A stretch of 64,000 bases of DNA from Oegoconia quadripuncta. Its lineage: Eukaryota > Arthropoda > Insecta > Lepidoptera > Autostichidae. The stretch covers positions 42,377,242 through 42,441,241 of the forward strand of contig OX438743.1 in the NCBI GenBank assembly GCA_949316235.1, in the 5' to 3' direction. The position numbers and the translations under genes were made by a program. The notes under the pieces were generated by a model. That model saw only the letters and a list, made by a program, of their open reading frames with translations, had not been told where the DNA came from and did not search any database. Each line of letters begins with the position of its first letter. Position 1 is the stretch's first letter. Below are positions 35,401 through 47,400 of this stretch, one piece after another.

Positions 35401-38400
35401 GAGTGAATGAGTTGGTGAGCATGTGAGTGAGTGGGTGCGTGTCAAGTGAAAGTCAAAAATGCTTTATGTTGTATGTACCCAGAGTACACTTAAAATAGTC
35501 AATTTTTCAATTTTTTTAAGCTAATGCTTGTTCGAAATGCAATTTTCCCCTGAGAAGAACAAGCAAGAAACTCGGGGGGTTGCTTTTTTAAAAACAGGCT
35601 TTGATTTTATGAAATTACCTGGCATGCGAACGATCTGATTATGTCCAGGGATGATTATCATCTAAGCAGTCTGATATTTTATAATATGCTATGTGTGAGT
35701 GAGTTGGTGAGCGGGAGAGTGAATGACTTGGTGCGTGTGTGTGTTTATGAATACACATGCAGTGTGTGTGAACTTTTCACATGAACCGCTCGAAACATAA
35801 ATTGTAATACTACTTGAAATGAGTAACCGTTGAGTGTCTTGTTCAATTTTTTCGAAAGAAATGTAACATTTTCAAGAGATATATTTCTATTCCATGAAAA
35901 AGAGATCATATTCGATTATGAAAAATGTTCAAGATGCGTGCCTAGTTACTTTGAATGCTTCCGTATTTAGTTTTGTATGATTGTATGGTACAGGGCTCAA
36001 CGGAGATGTCGACGGAGCACGCGGGGTTCCTTCTGGCGCTGGGTCTCAATGGGCACCTGCGAGATATGCCCTTCATGCACATCTACGAGTACCTCGTCAA
36101 ATGCAACGAGATGATAAGCGTGGGTCTCCTGCTTGGGCTCGCTGCCACATACAGAGGTTTGTTTACTTCTGTCGTAAATTAATTTTGCAAAAACTACAGA
36201 GGCATTAAGCCCAGCTAAGCCCAGCGTAGAGGCGCCTATCACACAATCCTTACATGATTTCGATTCCAAAATGTAGTTAAAACTGTTTCAGGTACAATGG
36301 ACGTCCAAGCAACGAAGATGATGAGCATCCACCTGGCTCCACTCCTGCCGCCCACCTCAATCGAACTGGACATCCAGCAGAACATTCTTGTGGCCGCATT
36401 GATGGGCGTGGGCCTACTCTACCAGGGGACCAACCACTCGCACTACGCCAGAGTGCTGCTTGATGAGATAGGTTTGTATATACGAAATCAAATTCACATT
36501 GTAGAATACAAGAACTCAAATTTTTGGAACATTTTTTACTGATATCCGGTTTAGGGTAATGACAATTTCAAATGCTACTCCAGCAGAAGCAGAATTTATA
36601 CAAAAGACAAATGTTTCAAGTTATACTGAAGGAAAATGTTAAAAGTTGTCCTGAGCAATAGAGTTCCACCGTGTTAATCCTCAAAACTATTGTTAAAACA
36701 TTTAAATCTCTGAATTAAACGAACACTGAGGATCTGTATAGTTTATCGGTACGGTTGGTAAACTCTGTTGTAACTTTACTAGCTCCCCTTCTGACAAATA
36801 CGTTTAATACATTTATTGAGAACGGAATCCTTCCAGATGTAATGAAATTTAGTAAAGTATTCTCATTGTTTAAATCTGGTGCACAAGGACCCGTGTAACT
36901 TATACCAGGGTCTGTTCCTCCAGTGTTTAGTAACGTTTTTGAAAAAATTAGGTTAACGCAAATGCTTTCCTATTTTAATATGAAAAACCTGTACCAACGA
37001 CAGCTGTTTGGTTTTACCAAGGAAAGAAATACTTTTGATGCTGATGCGAGAGTTAACCTGATCAAGTGCATTTTTGAGACTTGGGAATGCTCAAAAATAC
37101 GATTGGTGTTTTTGCAATCTTTCAAGGGCGTTTGATTGCGTTGATCCATTATCCCAAAACATTACTAATGAAATTGAAGCATTGCGATCAAAAATAACAG
37201 CCTTATCATGATCCAATCATTTTTAGAAAATGGAATATAAAAGTGAGGTTAAGCGTACCGCAGGGCTTACTCTTTTCTGTTTCTAGGTAAGATAAGTGAT
37301 GTTTGTCACACGTATGCATATCGAAGTTTGCATATACACAGTCGGATCATAAGTTTTATCACAACCTTACTATTTTCAAATTTCAAATATTAAGCAGAAA
37401 TGTTTCGATTGACATTTTTTTTTATGCACAACGGTTTAGCACTTGATCTCAACACACCTGATGTTAAGTGAAGATGAGGTCGAAGGTGGTAGCGTACTGA
37501 CCCGGAAACCCAACTTTGAATTTGGAACTTTGAATAAAAAACAATATTATTTTACTCCATTTTCAAATATAGAGTTATCTCATATTATCGCATAGTTTCC
37601 GTTTATACAACTAATTAGTTAGATTATGGATATAGACAAGAAATAAGAAAGGCCCGAGAATTGAGCCCTGTGGAATACCTATTCAAACTGGACACCCTGA
37701 CGACCTATTACCATTGACATCAACCCTTTGAACTCGATTACATAAGTACGATTCCGGCCCATAATGCCATAATGACCTGATGAACGCAATCAAAAGTCTT
37801 GGACAGATCACAGACTGGGGACGTGTAAGGATGGTGACGATTACGGTACTATAATAATAATAAATAAATATTTCGGACACTTACACCAATCATCTAGTCT
37901 CAAACTAAGCAAAGCTTGTGCTATGGATACTAGATAACGGATAAACATACATAAATATTTACATAAACATCCGTGACTCGGGAATAAATGTTCGCATTCA
38001 TCACACAAACATTTACCCCTCGCGGGATTCGAAACCGCAACCGTTGGTCACTCCACTACACCGAGCGGTCGTCAATATACTACCAGTGAATATAGTAACC
38101 AACTACAGAGGTGTTCCCTTAGGCAAGCCGGCCGGGCCCGAGCTGGAGAGCTGCGTGGAGCGCGAGGGCTACGCGCTGGCGGGCGGGCTGGCGCTGGGCC
38201 TGGTGTGCGCCCGCGCCCGCCCGCCGCGAGCCGCGCCCGCGCTGCGCCGCTACATGCTGGGCGGGGAGCGCCCGCGCCCCGGTACTCTACATTCTTCCTC
38301 TTATTTTTGAGGATGGCAACCAGTCAACCTCACTGTCGAGAGACACTACTTCCAGTCTCGAGTGAAAAATTTTAGTTCTCTTATTTCTTCAGTTTGTAAG

Positions 38401-41400
38401 TCAGTCTCGGTCAAAACAAGTAATTCGTCGTATACAGAGCCTAGTCGCGGTCAAGTCATTCTTCAGTAAATTGGCAGAATGCTTTACAAAAGATTTTGGC
38501 GGCTTCTTGTGGGAACCCGAAAGCTCCGTTGAGCACTTTAATTTACACTTCCTTTCACCTGTACACCAACACTAACGTTTGCTGCACAATATTCTGCCAT
38601 TATTAAGCTTCAAAAGTTAGAATGCACAAATTATAAGAATTTTAAAGAAAAATGCAACTTCACTCGCCGAGATCCCGCCAAACAGCCAAGGGTGTATATA
38701 CATTAATAGATTAATTTTTCCAACCGTTCTCTGATTGCAATGTAAATAATGTTTTTTATTTTTTATTAAGTTTGTAAGGGCAAAGGGTTTCCGCCTTTGT
38801 CCTACGGATCGCTAACTCGTGATCGCGACGCGAATACCGTGTCACGAGCCGCCTTCTTGGTTGGGCAAATGTAGGAAATTAATAATTTGTTAAAATGTAA
38901 AATATAATGTTTAATAAACTTGTAAATTCAAAATAATAATGTTGTATAAAATAATGTTAAATGTTAATTAATTAAGTAATGTTGTTCTTGCTCGAGTTGG
39001 TTGAGACAACTGGGTTTTAGGCTGTTTCTAGCCGAGCCGAGGCGCCGCGGCGTCAGCGCGTTTACCTAATTTGGGTTACACGCGCGTTGCCGGCCCGGCC
39101 AAAGTGCAGCATAATGTACGTTGACCGTACAAAGTTTAAGTAGGTTCTATCAGTGGAAACCTCTAATTGGCTTTCAGTTTCTTAGTTTAAGTGATACTTT
39201 CTAAAACAGCTGTTGGTTTTCCCAAGAAAATAAAATAAAATAACAAGACCAAAAAGCAGTGGTCTCAATATGGACCCTTGTGGAACTCCAGGTGGAATAT
39301 AAACGGGATCATACATTTAGTACTACCGACTGAGTATTTTATATACCGATTTTTTATATATGAAGAGAACCAAGTGTACAAATCACCTCGAATGCACAGA
39401 GCGTTTCTAGAGAAGAATGCAGTAGTCTATTCCGTCAAATGCTTTGCTGTAGTTCGTGTAAACTGTATCTACTTGGCTTCCACTATCCATACCAGATAAA
39501 TGTTTCTCAATGAACATAATAAAAAAATTACAGTGAACTTACTTAGTAAAAATCGTGTTGATGTTTTTTTTTATTTTTTTTTTTGGTTTATCTAGAACCA
39601 AACTAAGAAGAGCTTGGGCTACGGATAACGGAAAAACATACATAAATATTTATACTTATTTATATTCCTTTGACATTTCTATATTCCCTTGTATTATTTT
39701 GATGATTAATTGTTATTAATTTTACCACTAGCTAAATTATGTATTGCTATGTTTTCTAACTGGATTTGTAACTATCAAAACTAGTACTAGTTCTTTTCTA
39801 CAAAAATTTATTGTTGTTAACATGTGATTAATTGTTATGCATGCTGATTATCTTTATATGAGACTTTAATATAGTCCAATATTTGCACGTCATTGTAATG
39901 ACTGAATTAGGCGGATATTATTGTAACAACACCTAATCTAATGTACCCTATTCAAGAGCAAATAAATCATATTCTATTCTATTCTATGAACATCCATGAA
40001 TCGTATTCATCATTCGAACATTTACCTGCAAATACTGGCTTCGCAGGCATGGTCACTCCCCACTACAATCGGTCGTCAAGTACACAAATCCTTGAGACGT
40101 TACTGTAACAAAAAAAAATTGGATCGGTTTAATTGGGGCAGACAGACTTTTCACCGTGATAGTGACCTCGAACGCAGAGTGACCGTGTGGGTGCGTGATG
40201 CAGGCACCCAGCGCGAGAAGTGCAAGGCCGGCTCGCTGGGCGTCCGCGAGGGGGCGGCCGTGAACCTGGACGTGACGTCACCGGGCGCCACGGTGGCGCT
40301 GGGGCTCATGTTCCTGCGCTCCAACGACGCGGCCGTGGCCCGCTGGCTCACGCCGCCCCACACCGCCTACCTGCTGGACTACGTGCGCCCCGACCTGCTC
40401 ATGCTGCGGGTCATCGCCAAGGGTCAGTCTCCTCTCCTCCCCCCCTCCCCCCTCCCCCCCTCCTCGCCTCGCCTAGCAGCCGATAAATTCCGACATATTT
40501 ATGATATGTGTACGATCTAGCAATTGTACATTTAATACAAACGCATCAATTTGACACGCGGCCATTTCCCCTTTACGTAATTTAAGCCAGTTCACATCAA
40601 AACGCCCTTACGATCGCACCGCGGCACGTGGACTCATTATCATAGCATTTTATCAGTTTACTTGTTAATTGGTGATTAAATCAATATATTGGACAGCAGA
40701 CTATCAATTATCATCATCATCATCTTACTGTATGGTTTAGCACCGTACAATATGGTTTGTTATGAAAATAGATAAAAACCAGACGGTACTGTAGGCACGA
40801 GGACAGTGGTTGTAAGGCGTGCGTGCTGTGAATAGGGGTTCAGATTGCTGGCGACCATCAAAGAAGACGCACCGTTACCTAACGTTCTACATACAGTCGT
40901 GTAAGTGACGCTGATAATAAGTAACGCACTATCGTTGATCATGGAATTTGAGCAGGACGGATCGTAGATTACTCTTTTATTTTGGATAACAACAGCTAAC
41001 ATTACATTAATTTACAACAAATAGTTTTTTTTTTTTTTTTTATATGAGAGGGCGGCAAACGAGCATGCGGGTCACCTGATGGAAAGCAATCACCGCCGCC
41101 CATGGGCACCCGCAACACCAAAAGGGTCACAGATGCGTTGCCGGCCTTTGAGGAACTTTACTTGTCAAACAGCCACAACAGTTATCCACTACTTAAATAA
41201 AACAGACAATTTGTTGTTGAGAGAAACATCTGATACACAAAGCTTTGTAGAAAGTAAGCTGCAATTATACAAATCAAGATAAGTATATATAATAAGTAAG
41301 AAGAAATATACATAAATGAATGAGTATACATTAATCAATATAAATAAATACAAAAATCTTAGTCTAAATGAATCCCATGCATGCATGCGAGGGCCAAGTT

Positions 41401-44400
41401 GAATGGCGTGAGAGGCATGCGCTACGTTTACCCTTCACTGGGTAGCATCTCTGGTTCCGTGGTCACTGTTACGTTATGTTACCAAACATTTTAAATGATA
41501 TTCCCAAGGAAATACATACAGATATATTTATAAATATAAAAAATGTAAACAATCACTTAAAAAGTACTACATGGGTGGTGCTGGTGATACTGTAACTTGT
41601 AATAGACAGTAAGTGGTGGTGAGGCTCAGTGTGTTGCGTATAAACCTTGAATAGGTTTCTGTGGCGCACTTTTGTATTCTGTTAAACCTTTTTCATATAT
41701 ATATATATATATAATGAATAAATAGAAAAAAAAAAAACTGATCGATCAGACTATCTTATTGCCATCATGCAGATGGACCATACGCGGAAACTACTAAAGT
41801 ACAGAAAAGATCGCTTCAATTTTTTACGTGTGGTCGATTTAAGTTTGCATGAAAACTGGTCATTATCGTTTACTTTTAATATCCATTTTTTTTTCTGGTA
41901 TCCTGTATGTTATATAGAAATTATCTAAGCAATGACATGAACATACCCACCACCTTCCCATGGCCCCATCATCCATCTTGGTTATACGGGCAATGACATG
42001 AACAGGCTGATATAACGAAGACACGACTATACACATAAGTTATAATTTTTCTTCTATATATTCCATGTCACACAGATAAAATCTATATAGAAGAAAATTT
42101 GAACTTACTAGTTCAAATATGAAATTGAGCCCGCGTAGCATGACTGGCGTGATGAACGATTATGTCGCGCTATAATATTTGTCCTGCTCTTTCATTTGGA
42201 AGAAATATACAACTATCCCATCTCACTCCTACGTCGCGCGCAACAAACAATGCCATGCTTCGCGAGCTGGTATATCTAGAAAAACACATTATACAGTCAA
42301 CTACAAAAATATGTAGTATCGGAAAGCTCCAAAAAATGTATTATCTATCTTGATACTATGACAATATGTACAAGTTTTTTTTTACCTTCCAGTATCACAT
42401 GTTTTATAGCTGACTGTACATGTTCATAAACGTGTTTCAGGTCTAGTGCTGTGGGATAGCATCGAGCCCAGCGAGGAGTGGGTGGCAGAGCAGGTGCCGC
42501 CCACCATCACGCCGCACTGCTTCGTCAAACCTGTAGAGGAGAACATCGACTATGAAGCCATGAAGTGAGTTAGCAATGAGACTGACCTTATTACTTGCTC
42601 TCATTGGCATTGGTGTGTGCCAAATGTGTAACGGTTATTTCCCTTTGTGAAGCGGTAGCAGCAAATAAATATTCCTGGTCATTATAGAAACATATGCCAA
42701 GACAGCGGTAAGGAACAATTACACCAAACAGGTCGTCAAAATGCATGAGGATAAGCCCTATTATTATTTCCAACAGATTGAAATTATCGTTCAACAAATG
42801 ATATCATGTATCTTACGTTGAAATAAATGCTTAAAGTTTGAAATTCATTATTGTTACAGCCAGGCGTATTGCAACATAGTCGCCGGAGCTTGCTTCTCTA
42901 TGGGGCTGCGGTTCGCGGGCTCGGGCGATGAGGACGCCAGGGACGCAGTCATGCACTACGTCCGGTTAGTCACTAGTGTTTGATATAAGTAGATCCGATC
43001 CCTATTAAACTAACCAGTTATGTTGTGGCAATTAAGGAAATTGACTCCAATGGCTTCCCACTTCCAAGCACGGATTCAGAATTTCTGTGATTTTTTTTTT
43101 TGGAAAATTTCTACTAAACCAAAAATTTATGAAATTTGTTATTTAAACTTGTATTTCAATGTTTGTCTATTAACGATACCCCCAATCACTGACTTCATTC
43201 GATGTAGTTAGTGGTCGTTTTCTGATATTATAATTAAACATACTATAATTTCTCTTTCTCGTTTAGGAGATATATGTGTACTTATACACACATGAATCTT
43301 CGTAAGTTCTAATTGATCTAAATATTTTCATGTCATTAGCGATCACTAAAACTTATGAATGGTTAAATAGAATTGTCTTTATTCGATATATAAAGAACAA
43401 AGAGCATTAGTCCTAATATAGAGCCTTGTGGAACGCCTGGTGGGATAAAAACAGGGTTAGCCATGTAGGCGTTTATTGCTATTGATTATGTTCGGGTTTT
43501 TATATATGAAGAAAACTACCTGTACAAGTCGTCTGGAATACTCTTAAGTGTATAGTTTCTGGAGAAGAATGCAGTCGTATATTGTGTCAAATGCTTTAGT
43601 GTAATCCATGTGAACTATATCTATGATGATGAACAGAGGAAGATAGTGTGTCTTTTGCAGATTGTTCCTAGCCCTGGGTAGTAAGAGTGTGGCGGAGCTG
43701 GCGGGTCGCTCCACTCTGGAGACGTGTTTGTGCGTATGTCTGCTGGCGGCCGGTATGGTGAGGGTTTTAAAGATAATTAAGTATTAGTAAAGGTATATTT
43801 AAGTATGTTATTATTAATATAATGCGAATGGCCGTGGCATGATGCTGCTTTCCGGCGTCAGTCTTTCCAATATCCAATCTTTGGATCTCCAAGACCTGGG
43901 TGAAATCGTAACGTTCCAATTGTTGAGATTGTGGTAAAACGCGTATTCAGACGTTCCTTTAAAAAAACATATAAATCTTGCTGGAGCCTGTGACGGAGTA
44001 CCGCGGGGCAAGCTATAAAATTAGGTAGTATGGGTTTAACATGTATGAAATTCTTCGCACTATATACACAAGTCACCTGGGATAAACCGTCTCATATAAT
44101 AATATTAAAAAAAACCGAGCAAAATGGAGACTCTAAACCTCAGGGGTCCAAATCCGAAGGATCGGCCCTCTCAAGTTAAGGAGGGGACGGTTGTGACGCG
44201 GAGACACGAGGTGGTTGGTGTGTTTGGAGCGGCTGACCTCAGAACCGGCCCACGACGAAAATTTCGGGGTAGCTCCGGAACCCGAGGAAATTTGTGGGGG
44301 TAGTTCAGGGCCCTCCTCCAATATCCTGAACACTTAATCACTTTTATTCAAAGTGTAATATATTTAAATTGGTAGGACATCCGACCGTTACTTTCGTGCA

Positions 44401-47400
44401 TAAATATGGCCGCTATGCCAGGTAAAAAAAACGCCGCGACGGCACGAACACTTGGATCGCAATGGCGGACGTTCAATCCGCTCCTGCGCGCTGTCTATGC
44501 TAGCTGGGGAAACAAAGAGTAGAACCGCGATCCCAAATTGGCACAATATATTGGCGATTTGTTGACAACGTTACACAACACGCTTCACCTGTAGCTGCAG
44601 AACATAGTGATGACTCTTTGGTAAAAGCGATCACGTTGCAGATAATGGCGGGCCGCGGCGACGTGGTGGTGCTGCGCGCCTGTCGCCGCCTGCGCGCGCG
44701 CACCGCCCCCCTCCCCGCCGCGCCGCCCCCCCACGCGCTGTCGCACGGCGGGCAGGTAGGTGCCCCCCCCGCCCGCCCCGCCCCCCTCCCCGCCGCGCCG
44801 CCCCCCCACGCGCTGTCGCACGGCGGGCAGGTAGGTGCCCCCCCCGCCCGCCCCGCCCCCCTCCCCGCCGCGCCGCCCCCCCACGCGCTGTCGCACGGCG
44901 GGCAGGTAGGTGCCCCCCCCGCCCGCCCCGCCCCCCTCCCCGCCGCGCCGCCCCCCCACGCGCTGTCGCACGGCGGGCAGGTAGGTGCCCCCCCCGCCCG
45001 CCCCGCCCCCCTCCCCGCCGCGCCGCCCCCCCACGCGCTGTCGCACGGCGGGCAGGTAGGTGCCCCCCCCGCCCGCCCCGCCCCCCTCCCCGCCGCGCCG
45101 CCCCCCCACGCGCTGTCGCACGGCGGGCAGGTAGGTGCCCCCCCCGCCCGCCCCGCCCCCCTCCCCGCCGCGCCGCCCCCCCACGCGCTGTCGCACGGCG
45201 GGCAGGTAGGTGCCCCCCCCGCCCGCCCCGCCCCCCTCCCCGCCGCGCCGCCCCCCCACGCGCTGTCGCACGGCGGGCAGGTAGGTGCCCCCCCCGCCCG
45301 CCCCGCCCCCCTCCCCGCCGCGCCGCCCCCCCACGCGCTGTCGCACGGCGGGCAGGTAGGTGCCCCCCCCGCCCGCCCCGCCCCCCTCCCCGCCGCGCCG
45401 CCCCCCCACGCGCTGTCGCACGGCGGGCAGGTAGGTGCCCCCCCCGCCCGCCCCGCCCCCCTCCCCGCCGCGCCGCCCCCCCACGCGCTGTCGCACGGCG
45501 GGCAGGTAGGTGCCCCCCCCCGCCCGCCCCGCCCCCCTCCCCGCCGCGCCGCCCCCCCACGCGCTGTCGCACGGCGGGCAGGTAGGTGCCCCCCCCGCCC
45601 GCCCCGCCCCCCTCCCCGCCGCGCCGCCCCCCCACGCGCTGTCGCACGGCGGGCAGGTAGGTGCCCCCCCCGCCCGCCCCGCCCCCCTCCCCGCCGCGCC
45701 GCCCCCCCACGCGCTGTCGCACGGCGGGCAGGTAGGTGCCCCCCCCGCCCGCCCCGCCCCCCTCCCCGCCGCGCCGCCCCCCCACGCGCTGTCGCACGGC
45801 GGGCAGGTAGGTGCCCCCCCCGCCCGCCCCGCCCCCCTCCCCGCCGCGCCGCCCCCCCACGCGCTGTCGCACGGCGGGCAGGTAGGTGCCCCCCCCGCCC
45901 GCCCCGCCCCCCTCCCCGCCGCGCCGCCCCCCCACGCGCTGTCGCACGGCGGGCAGGTAGGTGCCCCCCCCGCCCGCCCCGCCCCCCTCCCCGCCGCGCC
46001 GCCCCCCCACGCGCTGTCGCACGGCGGGCAGGTAGGTGCCCCCCCCGCCCGCCCCGCCCCCCTCCCCGCCGCGCCGCCCCCCCACGCGCTGTCGCACGGC
46101 GGGCAGGTAGGTGCCCCCCCCGCCCCGCCCCCCTCCCCGCCGCGCCGCCCCCCCACGCGCTGTCGCACGGCGGGCAGGTAGGTGCCCCCCCCCGCCCGCC
46201 CCCCTCCCCGCCGCGCCGCCCCCCCACGCGCTGTCGCACGGCGGGCAGGTAGGTGCCCCCCCCGCCCCGCCCCCCTCCCCGCCGCGCCGCCCCCCCACGC
46301 GCTGTCGCACGGCGGGCAGGTAGGTGCCCCCCCCGCCCCGCCCCCCTCCCCGCCGCGCCGCCCCCCCACGCGCTGTCGCACGGCGGGCAGGTAGGTGCCC
46401 CCCCCGCCCCGCCCCCCTCCCCGCCGCGCCGCCCCCCCACGCGCTGTCGCACGGCGGGCAGGTAGGTGCCCCCCCCGCCCCGCCCCCCTCCCCGCCGCGC
46501 CGCCCCCCCACGCGCTGTCGCACGGCGGGCAGGTAGGTGCCCCCCCCGCCCCGCCCCCCTCCCCGCCGCGCCGCCCCCCCACGCGCTGTCGCACGGCGGG
46601 CAGGTAGGTGCCGCCCCCCTCCCCGCCCCCCTCCCCGCCGCGCCGCCCCCCCACGCGCTGTCGCACGGCGGGCAGGTAGGTGCCCCCCCCCGCCCGCCCC
46701 GCCCCCCTCCCCGCCGCGCCGCCCCCCCACGCGCTGTCGCACGGCGGGCAGGTAGGTGCCCCCCCCGCCCGCCCCGCCCCCCTCCCCGCCGCGCCGCCCC
46801 CCCACGCGCTGTCGCACGGCGGGCAGGCACACCGCTATCTCGTCTCCACACTCCTCCGAATATAACTCCTATAAGCTGGGATCTACAGTGGTACACGACC
46901 TAGCGCCTACTGAAGGTCGACGGTACCCTTCGTGACTCTGTTGCTACTTCGGACCTCTCTGACTAATTAAAAAAAGAAATAAGGCATATAAGTAGCAGTG
47001 GATATCCAGTGTCCGATATTATTATAGTAACATTTCTGCCCATCCCCAGATGGCGGTGCACAGCACGGTGGGGCTGCTGTTCCTGGGCGGCGGGCGGGCC
47101 ACGCTGGGCACGTCCCCGGGCGCGGTGGGCGCGCTGCTGGCCGCCTTCTACCCAAAGTTCCCCACGCACAGCGAGGACAACAGGTGCTGCACCATAACCA
47201 CTGCTAACTGCATCACTATACTCTGTGAACACTTTATAACACAACTTTCAAATAGGTTATATACAAATGATTTTCAAAAATGTTCTATGTAGGGTGAAAT
47301 GAAATTCGTGTAATTCATGATTATGAACAACTTTACCCTAGGAACAATAGCCGAATTCGATCAAAAGTATTCTGAAACTGGTGTTTTCAGAATGGTATAC

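Noticed and set aside
39030..39110. CpG-rich promoter island within intron 15
   Set aside because: Short, without initiator or TATA. More likely mobile-element debris, although its class is not recognised.
44500..46903. Long Gly/Pro/Ala/Arg frames up to 798 codons on both strands
   Set aside because: Open by period (75 = 25 codons) and lack of A/T for stops. No conserved content beyond the one APC1 exon copy.
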